DNA from: Paracoccus limosus
Lineage (GTDB): Bacteria > Pseudomonadota > Alphaproteobacteria > Rhodobacterales > Rhodobacteraceae
NCBI RefSeq assembly: GCF_009711185.1
Contig: NZ_WMIF01000003.1
Coordinates: forward strand, 124,001-188,000
DNA: 64,000 nucleotides
Direction of reading: 5' to 3'
The notes below the pieces were generated by a model. It searched no databases. It saw only the letters and a list, made by a program, of their open reading frames with translations, and had not been told where the DNA came from. The translations under genes were made by a program, and so were the position numbers. Positions 1-8,348 of this stretch are shown one piece after another (position 1 is the first letter of the stretch; each line of letters begins with the position of its first letter).

Positions 1-2
1 TG

Positions 3-146
3 GAAAAGACCAGCGCCCAGAACCTGAAGGCGGCACGGGACGGCAGCGTCTCGCGGCTGATTCTGGTGGACAGTTTCGCCGAATATGCCGCCCTGCCCGA
101 AGCGCAGAAGCGCGGCAACGACATCGTGCTGGTCAAGGAGGCCTGA
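3..146 (+). CDS. 3' end of an unrecognised gene upstream of a phage-like gene pair
   Basis: Only the last 47 codons are inside the window; the frame beginning at base 3 is open to a TGA at 144-146. The tail reads like a compact globular domain ending in DIVLVKEA and matches no family I recognise. The next gene begins 1 bp after the stop, and its ribosome-binding site (AAGGAGG, 134-140) lies inside this frame, so the two are almost certainly cotranscribed. The context suggests a virion or tail-associated protein, by association only. Confidence 0.55.
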   Translation, partial: EKTSAQNLKAARDGSVSRLILVDSFAEYAALPEAQKRGNDIVLVKEA

Positions 147-147
147 G

Positions 148-1206
148 ATGGGGGTCACGCTTTACGGCGACATCAGCCCGGCCACCTTCAAGGGGCTGGC
201 CGCGGCCTATTTCGGCAATACGCCCGTCAAACTGTGCGATGCCGGCGGCACGCCGGTCGTGGGGGCGACCCCGGCCGTCGCGCCCGCCATCCAGCGCCAG
301 CCCAGCATCCTGCCCGCCACCGCCGGCATCGGCGACAGCGTGACGCTGGATCTGGGCGCGGCCTCGGGCACGCCTGCCCCGGTCGCCAGCTGGGATTTCA
401 CGCTGGACGGCGCCTCGATCAAGGGCCGGCTGGACAGCGGCGCCATGACCATGGAACTGGCCGAGGCCGGCAGCTATGCGCTGACCGTGACCTGGGCCAA
501 CAGCGCCGATGCGGTCGAGGCCACGCCGGCCAGCCTGCTGGTCAAGAAGGACGAAACGCCCACGACCCCCGCCATCGACTATGCCCGCGTCGCGCTGGCC
601 TATGTCGATGCCGCCAGCAGCTTTTCCGGCAGCGCCACGGATGTCACCGCGATCACCGCCACCGGCACCGGCGGCTATGTCTTTGCCAAGGCCGGCAGCG
701 GCACGGCGATCCAGCGCAGCGAGGCCGGTTTCGTCTTTGGCGACGGCGCCTATGTCCAGACACAGGTGCTGAGCAACCAGCCGACCACCGATGGCCTGTT
801 CGTCGTGGTCGATGTGACGCTGAGCAGCTATGGCAGCAACGTCGGCCAGCTGATCGACGGCACGGGCATCAACCTGAAGCTGCGCAACAGTGCCGGCGCG
901 ATCCAGGCGCTGGGGCCGGTTTCGGGTCAGGGCGCGCTGGCGCTTGGCACGGTCAGCTATGGCAACCGCATTCTGATCGGCGGCCAGATCGACGACGTGC
1001 TGGACCTGCTGCGCGGCATCAACACCTCGGGCGCGGTGGTGTCGGCGCCGCATAGCGGGCTGACCGATCCGCTGCCGACGCGCTTTACCACCGGGCGCTA
1101 TGTCAAGGGCACGCTGCACCGGCTGGTCATCATCGGCCGCGCCGAAGGGCAGGACTGGCCGGTGACGCTGGAGCAGGTCTTTGCGGATTTTCGGCGGGGG
1201 GAGTGA
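148..1206 (+). CDS. Phage-like structural protein with an Ig-like segment (hypothetical)
   Basis: A 352-residue protein. The ATG at 148 is chosen over an in-frame ATG at 85 because AAGGAGG at 134-140 sits 7 bp before it and the upstream gene ends at 146. There is no signal peptide or membrane segment. Residues about 55-135 are rich in Gly, Ala, Thr and Val and read like a bacterial Ig-like beta-sandwich (a tryptophan after VAS, then alternating strands). The C-terminal half looks like a jelly-roll or concanavalin-like domain of the kind that decorates tail or appendage proteins. It overlaps the next gene by 4 bp (GTGA), indicating translational coupling. A structural or receptor-binding role is inferred from composition and neighbours; no enzyme motif is seen. 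Confidence 0.6.
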   Translation: MGVTLYGDISPATFKGLAAAYFGNTPVKLCDAGGTPVVGATPAVAPAIQRQPSILPATAGIGDSVTLDLGAASGTPAPVASWDFTLDGASIKGRLDSGAMTMELAEAGSYALTVTWANSADAVEATPASLLVKKDETPTTPAIDYARVALAYVDAASSFSGSATDVTAITATGTGGYVFAKAGSGTAIQRSEAGFVFGDGAYVQTQVLSNQPTTDGLFVVVDVTLSSYGSNVGQLIDGTGINLKLRNSAGAIQALGPVSGQGALALGTVSYGNRILIGGQIDDVLDLLRGINTSGAVVSAPHSGLTDPLPTRFTTGRYVKGTLHRLVIIGRAEGQDWPVTLEQVFADFRRGE

Positions 1207-2456
1207 CGGCCCCCCGGCCTTCCGTCACATCGCTGGACATCCTGCCGGTCTATGGCCAATCCGAAAACCGCTCGTCCGAGGCGGTGGCGCTGTCGCAGGC
1301 GCTGGATGCCACGGCGCCCGGACAGATCCATTACACCTTTGGCATGGTCACCGAGGCCGGGCGCCCGGTGGACAGTTCGGGCGCGGGCTGGGGCGGCAGC
1401 AGCATGGCTGCCATCGACCAGACCCATCCCGCGCAGGGCTTTGCCCCGGCGGCGGGGCTGGGGCGGGTGTCGCCGGCATTTACGCTGCAATTCTGCCGCG
1501 CCGCGCGGTGGCGGGCGGCGGGCCATCCCGAACAGGGCGCGATCATCGGCGATCACGGCTATGGCGGCCGCTATATCAACGAATGGCGCCGCGATGACGC
1601 CAGCCCCATCGGCCGCAACCAGCAGTTCTGGATGCGTGAAAGCAAGCGGCTGGCCGACGGTTTCGGCATCGCGATCCGCTGTCCCTATGTCTATCTGTTC
1701 CAGGGCTCCTCGGCCAAGGACCAGCCCGGCGCCGTCTATCGCGCCGATTTCAACGTGGCGCATGGCGAGACGGTGGCGCTGGCGACCGAGCTTTTCGGTG
1801 TGGCACCGCAGCTGGTCGTGGTCGTCAACGGCGCGGATGTGAACACCATCGGCGATGTCTATGCCACGCCCGGCGTGCAATATCGCATCGCGCTGGATTA
1901 CGGCGGCATCATCGCCACATGGCAGCGGATCTATCCGATCAACGACCAGAACGCCCATGTCGATCCCGACGCCAAGCTGTTGATCGGCGAGACCTCGGAC
2001 TGGGCGATTTCCGAGGTCGAGGCGGGCCGGCCGTGGAACATCACCTATGGCGTAGAGAAATCCGGCAGCGACGTGATCGTGCGCTTTGCCCTGCGTCCGG
2101 GCGAGACGCTGATGCAGCGCGCCAGCCTTTACGACGCCTTTGGCGGCGCCGGCACCTGCGCCGATTTCGGCTTCGAGGCCGATGGCGGCATCAGCAGCGT
2201 CACGCCCGATTTCGCCGGCAACAGCGTGCGGCTGACGCTGGCCTCGGCCTCGGCGCGCTGGCTGCGCTTTGCCCATCAGGTGCAGGATTGCTACGCGCTG
2301 ACCGATGCCGGCGGCTATACCATGTCGGCCCATCGCACGACACTGTTTGCCAGCGAGACGCGGGCCAGCCGGCTGGTCCCGGGCCAGGCGCTGTGGCGGG
2401 CGCTGCCGGGATTCCGGGGCAGTTTCGCCGGCGACAGCTTTCAGCCCGAGGCCTGA
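1203..2456 (+). CDS. SGNH/sialate-O-acetylesterase-like protein of a phage-type module
   Basis: A 417-residue protein starting at a GTG that overlaps the preceding stop codon (GTGA). Near the N-terminus it carries DILPVYGQSEN; GQS(x)N is the block-I nucleophile motif of the CE6/sialate-O-acetylesterase branch of SGNH hydrolases, with Ser in GQS as the likely nucleophile. The middle contains strands typical of that fold, and DQNAHVDP near residue 253 offers a D-x-x-H arrangement. The last ~130 residues form a separate beta-rich domain. Such esterases are common on phage tail fibres, where they trim acetylated surface glycans. The catalytic assignment is an inference from one clear motif; the substrate is unknown. 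A strong hairpin follows, so this is the last gene of its unit. Confidence 0.55.
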   Translation: MTAPRPSVTSLDILPVYGQSENRSSEAVALSQALDATAPGQIHYTFGMVTEAGRPVDSSGAGWGGSSMAAIDQTHPAQGFAPAAGLGRVSPAFTLQFCRAARWRAAGHPEQGAIIGDHGYGGRYINEWRRDDASPIGRNQQFWMRESKRLADGFGIAIRCPYVYLFQGSSAKDQPGAVYRADFNVAHGETVALATELFGVAPQLVVVVNGADVNTIGDVYATPGVQYRIALDYGGIIATWQRIYPINDQNAHVDPDAKLLIGETSDWAISEVEAGRPWNITYGVEKSGSDVIVRFALRPGETLMQRASLYDAFGGAGTCADFGFEADGGISSVTPDFAGNSVRLTLASASARWLRFAHQVQDCYALTDAGGYTMSAHRTTLFASETRASRLVPGQALWRALPGFRGSFAGDSFQPEA

Positions 2457-2461
2457 GATCC

Positions 2462-2489
2462 GGGCCTGCCGCCCGCGGCAGGCCCCTTT
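2462..2489 (+). terminator. Hairpin terminator after the phage-like genes
   Basis: A perfect 11-bp stem (2462-2472 with 2475-2485, GGGCCTGCCGC arm) with a 2-nt loop is followed by CTTTC. It lies 6 bp after the stop of the SGNH-like gene and closes that transcription unit. Confidence 0.7.
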
Positions 2490-2566
2490 CGGTCGGAACC
2501 CTGCCCCGGCCCCGGCGTTGGTCCGGTGTAGAACGCAACATCAACCGACAACGGAAGGGATGTGCC

Positions 2567-2767
2567 ATGAACTGGGATATCATCGAAGGCAAGTGGAGCC
2601 AGCTCAAAGGCGCCGTGAAGGAAAAATGGGGCGACCTGACCGACAATGACCTGACCGAGATGGACGGCAAGCGCGACAAGCTGCAGGGCAAGCTGCAAGA
2701 GAAATACGGCTGGACCAAGGAAGAGGCAGAACGCCGGGTGGATGACTTCTTCAAGGACAAGCTTTAG
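2567..2767 (+). CDS. CsbD-family stress-response protein
   Basis: A 66-residue, highly charged, all-helical protein beginning MNWDIIEGKWSQLKGAVKEK, the hallmark CsbD signature, and ending in a second amphipathic helix (EEAERRVDDFFKD). The start is fixed by GGAAGGGA at 2553-2560. CsbD-like proteins are small cytosolic proteins of unknown biochemistry induced by general stress. The gene stands alone between two hairpin terminators, so it is monocistronic. Confidence 0.9.
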   Translation: MNWDIIEGKWSQLKGAVKEKWGDLTDNDLTEMDGKRDKLQGKLQEKYGWTKEEAERRVDDFFKDKL

Positions 2768-2836
2768 TCTGGGCCCGAATCTGGTTCCGATTCATCGACC
2801 GGAAACCATTGAACTGATATATTGAGGGCATCTGGC

Positions 2837-2865
2837 GGCACCCCGGCCTTTGCGGGGTGCCTTTC
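2837..2865 (+). terminator. Terminator after the csbD-like gene
   Basis: A 9-bp stem (GGCACCCCG at 2837-2845 with CGGGGTGCC at 2853-2861) is followed by TTTCG. It is placed 70 bp after the csbD-like stop and before the lon promoter. Confidence 0.7.
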
Positions 2866-2902
2866 GTCATGTCCGGGGGAACGGTTTGCGCGCCAAAGAG
2901 TC

Positions 2903-2934
2903 ATTGAACACCAGCCTTTCCCTACCTATCTTTG
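2903..2934 (+). promoter_or_regulatory. RpoH (heat-shock) promoter of lon
   Basis: CCTATCTTTG at 2925-2934 matches all specified positions of the alphaproteobacterial heat-shock -10 consensus CYTATNTNNG. It is preceded, 18 bp after ATTG (2903-2906; consensus CTTG), by a near-perfect -35. It lies 67 bp before the lon ATG and downstream of the previous terminator. Heat-shock control of lon is established in other bacteria; here it is read from the motif alone. Confidence 0.6.
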
Positions 2935-3000
2935 TGACAAGCAGGGGACCCGTGCTGCCGATCCCGGGGCCGCGTCTCTTGGCGAGAAAGGACTGATTCC

Positions 3001-5418
3001 ATGAACGAATTCGCCCAAACCACCCATCCGGTCCTGCCGCTGCGGGATATCGTGGTGTTTCCGCACATGATCGTGCCGCTCTTTGTAGGGCGCGAGAAAT
3101 CGGTGCGGGCGCTTGAGGCCGTGATGGAACAGGATCGCCCGATCCTGCTGGCCGCGCAAAAGGACGCCGCCGTGGACGAGCCGTCTGCCGACGGCATCTT
3201 CCTGACCGGCGTGCTGGCCAATGTGCTGCAACTGCTCAAACTTCCCGATGGCACCGTCAAGGTGCTGGTCGAGGGGCGCGAGCGCGTGCAGATCACCGGC
3301 TTCGTGCCGAATGACGAATATTTCGAAGCCCGCTCCGAGCCTCTGGCCGAGGTCGAGGGCGATGCCGACACCCGCACCGCGCTGACCCGTGCTGTTGCCG
3401 AAGAGTTCGAGCGCTACGTCAAGGTGCGCAAGAACATCCCCGAAGAGGTCGTCTCGGCGGTCGCCGAAGCGCGCGAGCCTGCCCGTCTGGCCGATCTGGT
3501 CAGCGGCCATCTGGGCATTGCGCTGGACAAGAAACAGGAACTGCTTGAGACCCTCGACACCGCCGAGCGGCTGGAGAAGGTCTATGGCCTGATGCAGGGC
3601 GAAATGTCCGTGCTGCAGGTCGAGAAGAAGATCAAGTCGCGCGTCAAGACCCAGATGGAGAAGACCCAGCGCGAATACTATCTGAATGAGCAGATGAAAG
3701 CCATTCAGAAGGAACTGGGCGATGGCGAGGATGGCTCGAACGAGCTGACCGAGCTGGAAGAAAAGATCGCCGCGACCAAGTTCAGCAAGGAGGCCCGTGA
3801 AAAGGCCGAAGCCGAGCTGAAGAAGCTGAAGTCGATGTCGCCGATGTCGGCCGAAGCGACGGTCAGCCGCAACTATCTCGACTGGCTGCTGAGCCTGCCG
3901 TGGGGCGTGAAATCGCGCACCCGCAAGGATCTGGCCAAGGCCGAGGAAGTGCTGGACGCCGATCACTATGGTCTGGAAAAGGTCAAGGAACGCATCGTCG
4001 AGTATCTGGCGGTGCAGAACCGTTCGGCCAAGCTGAAAGGTCCGATCCTGTGCCTCGTCGGCCCTCCGGGCGTGGGTAAAACCTCGCTGGGTCGGTCGGT
4101 GGCCAAGGCCACGGGGCGCGAATTCATCCGCATCAGCCTGGGCGGCGTGCGCGACGAATCCGAGATCCGCGGCCACCGGCGGACCTATATCGGCTCGATG
4201 CCCGGCAAGATCATCCAGGCGCTGAAAAAGGCCAAGACCACCAACCCGCTGATCCTGCTCGATGAGATCGACAAGATGGGGCAGGATTTCCGCGGTGACC
4301 CGGCCTCGGCGATGCTGGAGGTGCTGGATCCCGAACAAAACGCGACCTTCGTGGACCACTATCTTGAGGTGGAATACGACCTGTCGAACGTGATGTTCGT
4401 GACCACGGCCAATAGCTACAACATGCCCGGGCCCCTGCTGGACCGGATGGAGATCATTTCTCTGGCCGGTTACACCGAGGACGAAAAGCGAGAGATCGCC
4501 CGCCAGCACCTGCTGCCCAAGCAGATTACAGCGAACGGCCTGCGCAAAGGCGAATTCTCGGTGACGGACGAGGCGCTGACCCATGTGATCCGCTATTACA
4601 CGCGGGAAGCCGGGGTGCGGTCGCTGGAGCGTGAGATCGCGAAACTGGCCCGCAAGGCCGTGACCGAGATCCTGAAGGGCAAGGTCAAGTCCGTCGAGGT
4701 GACCCCGGCCAAGGCCGAGGAATATCTGGGCGTGCGCCGCCACCGTTATGGTCTGGCCGAAAAGGACGATCAGATCGGCGTGGTGACGGGTCTGGCCTGG
4801 ACTCAGGTCGGCGGCGATCTGTTGCAGATCGAGGCGCTGAAATTGCCGGGTAAGGGCCGGATGAAGACGACCGGGAAACTGGGCGAGGTGATGAAGGAAT
4901 CGATCGACGCCGCATCGAGCTATGTGCGCTCGATTGCGCCGCAGATCGGGGTCAAGCCGACCAAGTTCGACACGATCGACATCCACGTCCACGTCCCCGA
5001 TGGCGCCACCCCCAAGGACGGCCCCTCGGCCGGTCTGGCGATGGTGACCTCGATCGTCTCGGTGCTGACGCAGATCCCGGTCCGCAAGGACATCGCCATG
5101 ACCGGCGAGGTCAGCCTGCGCGGCAACGCCATGGCCATCGGCGGGCTGAAGGAAAAACTGCTGGCCGCGCTGCGTGGCGGCATCAAGACCGTGCTGATCC
5201 CGGTCGATAACGAAAAGGACCTGGCCGACATCCCGGCCAACGTCAAGGAAGGGCTCAAGATCATCCCGGTCAGTCATGTGCGCGAGGTTCTCAAGCACGC
5301 GCTGGTGCGGGCGCCCGAGCCCATCGAATGGGACGAGGCTGCCGAAGAGGCGGCCGAGGCCAGCCGGCTGGCTGCCGCCAGAGAGCAGGCCGCCGGCAGC
5401 ACGACGGTCGCCCATTGA
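3001..5418 (+). CDS. lon: ATP-dependent Lon protease
   Basis: An 805-residue LonA-type protease, the usual family length. The N-terminal substrate-recognition domain (about 1-200, [18 protein letters not shown]) is followed by a coiled linker and then an AAA+ module with Walker [10 protein letters not shown] (about residue 355) and Walker [10 protein letters not shown]. The C-terminal peptidase domain carries KDGPSAG, with nucleophile Ser at codon 676, and GGLKEK, with catalytic Lys at codon 717. It acts as a cytosolic homohexamer degrading misfolded and regulatory proteins. The start ATG follows GAGAAAGGA. The gene is flanked by a heat-shock-type promoter and a strong terminator, so it is monocistronic. 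Confidence 0.98.
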   Translation: MNEFAQTTHPVLPLRDIVVFPHMIVPLFVGREKSVRALEAVMEQDRPILLAAQKDAAVDEPSADGIFLTGVLANVLQLLKLPDGTVKVLVEGRERVQITGFVPNDEYFEARSEPLAEVEGDADTRTALTRAVAEEFERYVKVRKNIPEEVVSAVAEAREPARLADLVSGHLGIALDKKQELLETLDTAERLEKVYGLMQGEMSVLQVEKKIKSRVKTQMEKTQREYYLNEQMKAIQKELGDGEDGSNELTELEEKIAATKFSKEAREKAEAELKKLKSMSPMSAEATVSRNYLDWLLSLPWGVKSRTRKDLAKAEEVLDADHYGLEKVKERIVEYLAVQNRSAKLKGPILCLVGPPGVGKTSLGRSVAKATGREFIRISLGGVRDESEIRGHRRTYIGSMPGKIIQALKKAKTTNPLILLDEIDKMGQDFRGDPASAMLEVLDPEQNATFVDHYLEVEYDLSNVMFVTTANSYNMPGPLLDRMEIISLAGYTEDEKREIARQHLLPKQITANGLRKGEFSVTDEALTHVIRYYTREAGVRSLEREIAKLARKAVTEILKGKVKSVEVTPAKAEEYLGVRRHRYGLAEKDDQIGVVTGLAWTQVGGDLLQIEALKLPGKGRMKTTGKLGEVMKESIDAASSYVRSIAPQIGVKPTKFDTIDIHVHVPDGATPKDGPSAGLAMVTSIVSVLTQIPVRKDIAMTGEVSLRGNAMAIGGLKEKLLAALRGGIKTVLIPVDNEKDLADIPANVKEGLKIIPVSHVREVLKHALVRAPEPIEWDEAAEEAAEASRLAAAREQAAGSTTVAH

Positions 5419-5427
5419 CACAGACCG

Positions 5428-5460
5428 ATCGCGCGGGGCATGGTCCCCGCGCGATTTTTT
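5428..5460 (+). terminator. Rho-independent terminator of lon
   Basis: An 11-bp perfect stem (ATCGCGCGGGG at 5428-5438 with its complement at 5445-5455) has a 6-nt loop and runs straight into TTTTTT, 10 bp after the lon stop. Confidence 0.92.
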
Positions 5461-5494
5461 CACGATTGTTTGTGTAACGATGCAGGAGCCCCCG

Positions 5495-5833
5495 ATGGCA
5501 CGGAATGGCCACGACAAGCCAGGCGCCGAAGGCAATCCACAGTCGCGCCGCCGCACCCGGATCGAAGAGGATCCCGGCACGGCGCGGGTGCTGCAAAAGC
5601 GCCAGTTCCTGAACGCGGTCGCCCTGCGCAGCGGCCTGCGCCCCGCTCAAATCAAAGAGGTGGTCGAGGCTACGCTGGCCGAACTGGGCGATGCCATCGC
5701 CTCGGGCCAGACGCTGGCCCTGCCGCCGCTGGGCCGCGCCCGCGTCAACCGCCAGAAGGATGTCTCGGGTTCTGAGGTGATCGTCCTGCGGCTGCGCCGC
5801 CGCGCCAGCGACACCGAGGAGTCCGAGGGGTAG
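5495..5833 (+). CDS. HU/IHF-family DNA-binding protein with a charged N-terminal extension
   Basis: A 112-residue protein. Residues about 30-105 fit the HU fold: a helix pair (RQFLNAVALRSGLRPAQIKEVVEATL), then GDAIASGQTLALPPLGRARVN, corresponding to the conserved HU strand that precedes the DNA-binding arm. The arm region is short and the family GRNP motif is not obvious. About 30 Arg/Glu-rich residues precede the fold, an extension absent from ordinary 90-residue HU. ATG 5495 is preferred over ATG 5480 because AGGAG at 5484-5488 is well placed. Its role is probably nucleoid binding in the cytoplasm. Confidence 0.75.
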   Translation: MARNGHDKPGAEGNPQSRRRTRIEEDPGTARVLQKRQFLNAVALRSGLRPAQIKEVVEATLAELGDAIASGQTLALPPLGRARVNRQKDVSGSEVIVLRLRRRASDTEESEG

Positions 5834-5889
5834 TTTTTTTGCCCATCCCCCTTGCGGCGCTGTCGCGCTGCGGCTATCTAGCGCGCACC

Positions 5890-5964
5890 GGGCGATTAGC
5901 TCAGCGGTAGAGCGCTTCGTTCACATCGAAGATGTCAGCGGTTCAAATCCGTTATCGCCCACCA
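5890..5964 (+). tRNA. tRNA-Val (anticodon CAC)
   Basis: A full cloverleaf can be folded: acceptor GGGCGAT/ATCGCCC, D-stem GCTC/GAGC, anticodon stem CTTCG/CGAAG with loop TTCACAT giving CAC (reads GTG, Val), and T-loop TTCAAAT. The 3' CCA is encoded at 5962-5964. Confidence 0.95.
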
Positions 5965-5970
5965 TCATTC

Positions 5971-6014
5971 CAATGACTTAGGCAGCGTATTGCGATATGC
6001 GCCTAAGTTCATTG
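5971..6014 (+). repeat. Long imperfect hairpin immediately 3' of tRNA-Val
   Basis: CAATGA-CTTAGGC (5971-5983) pairs with GCCTAAG-T-TCATTG (6001-6014), with one bulged T. The intervening bases continue the stem (GCGTAT with ATATGC, one G-T pair) around a TGCG loop. It begins 7 nt after the tRNA CCA. There is no U-tract, so it may be a processing or termination structure or a palindromic element. The rest of 5965-6240 holds no gene I can support. Confidence 0.5.
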
Positions 6015-6240
6015 AATTTCCCCCACACACATTCTCCCGGCTCCCGGTCCTGACGGATCGCGGGCCTGATCCGATTCGCCCCCCCTGCGGCTGCGCGCGC
6101 GGATGTGCGAAACGGCGATCACATGGGACTAACGCTGCGATCTTCGCGGGTGGCGGGGGTTGCGAAGCGCGCCCATCGGGCGCAAGAACGCGCCGGGGGC
6201 CTCCCCCTCATCTCCCCGCGAAATTCGGAAAGATAATCCA

Positions 6241-6843
6241 GTGTCCAATCAAACTCTTGAATTGCTGGCCAAGCGCCGCAGCCAATATGCGCTCGGCAAG
6301 AACCTGCCCCTGTCGAACGATGCCGTCGAGGCGCTGATCAAGCAGGCCATCCGCCTGTCGCCCTCGTCCTTCAACTCGCAAAGCTCGCGCGCCGTCATCC
6401 TGTTCGGGGCCGACAGCGAAAAGGTCTGGTCGCTGATCGAGGCCGAGCTGCGCAAGATCGTCCCGGCCGAGGCCTTCGCCCCGACCGAAGCCAAGATGCG
6501 GGGCTTTGCCGCCGGCGCCGGCACCGTGCTGTTCTACGAGGATCAGGCCGCGATCACCGCACTGCAAGAGAAATTCCCGCTTTATGCCGACGCCTTCCCG
6601 GGCTTTGCGAACAATTCGGCCGGCATGGCGCAACTGGCGGTCTGGACCGCGCTGGCCGAGGTCGGCATCGGTGGCAGCCTGCAGCACTACAGCCCGATCG
6701 CCGACGCCGCGCTGGCCGAAGCCTTTGGCGTGCCGGCCAGCTGGAAGCTGATCGCGCAGATGCCCTTCGGCTCGAACGAGGCGGTCCCGGGCGAAAAGAC
6801 CTTCGTCGCCGACGACACCCGCTTCATCACGCTGGGCAAGTAA
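6241..6843 (+). CDS. Nitroreductase-family flavin oxidoreductase
   Basis: A 200-residue protein beginning VSNQTLELLAKRRSQYALGK at a GTG; an in-frame ATG at 6160 would add 27 low-complexity residues and has no ribosome-binding site. The N-terminal R-R-S-x-Y segment and SPSSFNSQSSR are the FMN-phosphate and substrate-site signatures of the Frm2/Hbn1-like nitroreductase branch, and FANNSAGMAQLAVWTALAE is the conserved dimer-interface helix. It is likely a cytosolic NAD(P)H-dependent FMN enzyme acting on nitroaromatics, quinones or similar acceptors; the substrate cannot be told. It is a single gene facing a convergent neighbour. Confidence 0.85.
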   Translation: MSNQTLELLAKRRSQYALGKNLPLSNDAVEALIKQAIRLSPSSFNSQSSRAVILFGADSEKVWSLIEAELRKIVPAEAFAPTEAKMRGFAAGAGTVLFYEDQAAITALQEKFPLYADAFPGFANNSAGMAQLAVWTALAEVGIGGSLQHYSPIADAALAEAFGVPASWKLIAQMPFGSNEAVPGEKTFVADDTRFITLGK

Positions 6844-6855
6844 GACCTGCCCCTG

Positions 6856-6880
6856 GCCCTGCCGCGACCGGCGGCAGGGC
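6856..6880 (+). terminator. Hairpin between convergent nitroreductase and COG0523 genes
   Basis: A 9-bp stem, GCCCTGCCG (6856-6864) with CGGCAGGGC (6872-6880), has a 7-nt loop. There is no T-tract on either strand, but it is well placed to stop transcription from both sides. Confidence 0.5.
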
Positions 6881-6924
6881 AAACCCTGCGGGCCACGCCC
6901 GCGCCGGCCCGCCAATACCCAGCC

Positions 6925-8148
6925 CTAGCCCGGATCGCGCGCGCCCCAGACCGGAAACGGATCGGACAGCCCGCGCCAGTCTTGCGGCGCGAAGTCCTGC
7001 GCCCCGACCAGAGCCGCGTCCAGCTGTGCCGTGATGGCGCCGCGATCCATGTCGATGCCGATAAAGACGATCTCTTGCCGGCGGTCGCCCCATGGTTCGG
7101 ACCAATTGCGCGCGATCTCGGCCCGCGCTTCGGGATGGGCAGGACGGCGTTCCTCGGGCAGGCTGGCCCACCAGCGCCCCAGCGGGCTGATCGAGGCCGA
7201 GGCGCCGGCCAGACTGAACTCGGCTGCCCAATCCGGGCGCGTCGCCAGCCAGAAATGCCCCTTGGCGCGGATCACGCCGGGCAAATCCCCCGCCAGCACC
7301 TGCTCGACCCGGACCGGATCAAAGGGCTGGCGTGCGCGATAGACAAAGGACGAGATGCCATATTCCTCGGTCTCGGGAACATGTTCGGCAAAGCCGTAAA
7401 GCTCGCGGGCCCATAGCGGATGTTCTTGCGCCTTGTCGAAATCGAAAAGCCCGGTGTTCAGGATCGCGTCCGGCGGCACCTGACCGAAATCGGTCTCGAT
7501 CAGGCGGGCGGCGGGGTTCAGCGCGTGGATGATCTGCCGCGCCTGCGGCAGACGTTCGGGGCCGGCCAGCGAGGCCTTGTTCAGCACGATGACATCGGCG
7601 AATTCCACCTGCTCGGTCAGCAGGGCGACCAGATCGCGGCGGTCGCTGTCGTCCAGCGCCTCGCCACGTTCGGCGATGGATTCCAGACGCTGGAAATCGC
7701 GGGCAAGGCTGGTCGCATCGACGACGGTGACCATCGTGTCCAGCCGCGCCACATCCGACAGGCTGTCGCCGGCCGCATCGCGGAAATCAAAGGTCGCGGC
7801 CACCGGCAGCGGCTCGGCGATGCCGGTGCCCTCGATCAGCAGATAGTCGAAGCGCCCCTCGGCTGCCAGTTGCCGCACGCCTTGCAGCAGATCGTCGCGC
7901 AGCGTGCAGCAGATGCAGCCATTGGTCATCTCGACCAGCTTTTCCTCGGCCCGGTCCAGCCGGGCGCCCTCGCGGATCAAGTCGGCGTCGATGTTCACCT
8001 CCGACATGTCATTGACGATGACGGCGACGCGGCGCCCGTCGCGATTGTTCAGGACATGGTTCAAAAGCGTGGTCTTGCCCGCGCCCAGAAAGCCCGAAAG
8101 GACGGTCACGGGCAGGCGGCTGTCGCCTGAATGCTGGCTGGCTGGCAT
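6925..8148 (-). CDS. COG0523 (CobW/ZigA-type) GTPase, putative zinc metallochaperone
   Basis: A 407-residue G3E GTPase. The N-terminal GTPase domain has Walker [10 protein letters not shown] (about 20-28), the COG0523 metal site NGCICCT (about 78-84), the guanine-specificity NKAS loop and a LIEGTG switch. The C-terminal CobW_C domain (about 270-390) is Trp-rich and contains [14 protein letters not shown]. The subfamily delivers or scavenges zinc for metalloenzymes under zinc limitation. The start is supported by AAGGAA, and a Zur-like palindrome ends 13 bp upstream of the ATG, which favours a zinc rather than a cobalamin role. It is monocistronic. Nitrile-hydratase or cobalamin chaperone roles are less likely because no partner genes are near. 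Confidence 0.9.
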   Translation of the reverse strand: MPASQHSGDSRLPVTVLSGFLGAGKTTLLNHVLNNRDGRRVAVIVNDMSEVNIDADLIREGARLDRAEEKLVEMTNGCICCTLRDDLLQGVRQLAAEGRFDYLLIEGTGIAEPLPVAATFDFRDAAGDSLSDVARLDTMVTVVDATSLARDFQRLESIAERGEALDDSDRRDLVALLTEQVEFADVIVLNKASLAGPERLPQARQIIHALNPAARLIETDFGQVPPDAILNTGLFDFDKAQEHPLWARELYGFAEHVPETEEYGISSFVYRARQPFDPVRVEQVLAGDLPGVIRAKGHFWLATRPDWAAEFSLAGASASISPLGRWWASLPEERRPAHPEARAEIARNWSEPWGDRRQEIVFIGIDMDRGAITAQLDAALVGAQDFAPQDWRGLSDPFPVWGARDPG

Positions 8149-8160
8149 GGCGTTCCTTGT

Positions 8161-8177
8161 ATGTTATGTTATTACAT
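8161..8177 (-). promoter_or_regulatory. Zur-like operator before the COG0523 gene
   Basis: ATGTTATGTTATTACAT reads as ATGTnAT-N3-ATnACAT, an AT-rich near-palindrome in an otherwise GC-rich region. It resembles alphaproteobacterial Zur boxes. Its position 13 bp upstream of the start codon would let a bound repressor block transcription. Confidence 0.5.
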
Positions 8178-8348
8178 CTCCAATACCCCAGCCCCCGGTG
8201 CCTTGCAACTGCCGATGTCCTACCGCCCGAAGGGCCGGTTGACGTCGGCGGGCCAAGGCGGGAAACATGCGCGGATGATCGCATCCCGGCCTTGCCCGCC
8301 CGTCGCCCGCCGCGCCGCGCCGGGTGGCCCGCGCAAAGGACAGGCCCC

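Noticed and set aside
2926..5580. 884-codon open frame antisense to lon
   Set aside because: It mirrors the lon coding frame, has His/Gln/Asp-rich composition typical of GC-rich antisense shadows, and has no ribosome-binding site or family resemblance.
5890..5964. tRNA-Val as the attachment site of the phage-like genes
   Set aside because: Lon, HU-like and csbD genes lie between them and no integrase or direct repeat of the tRNA 3' end was seen in the window.
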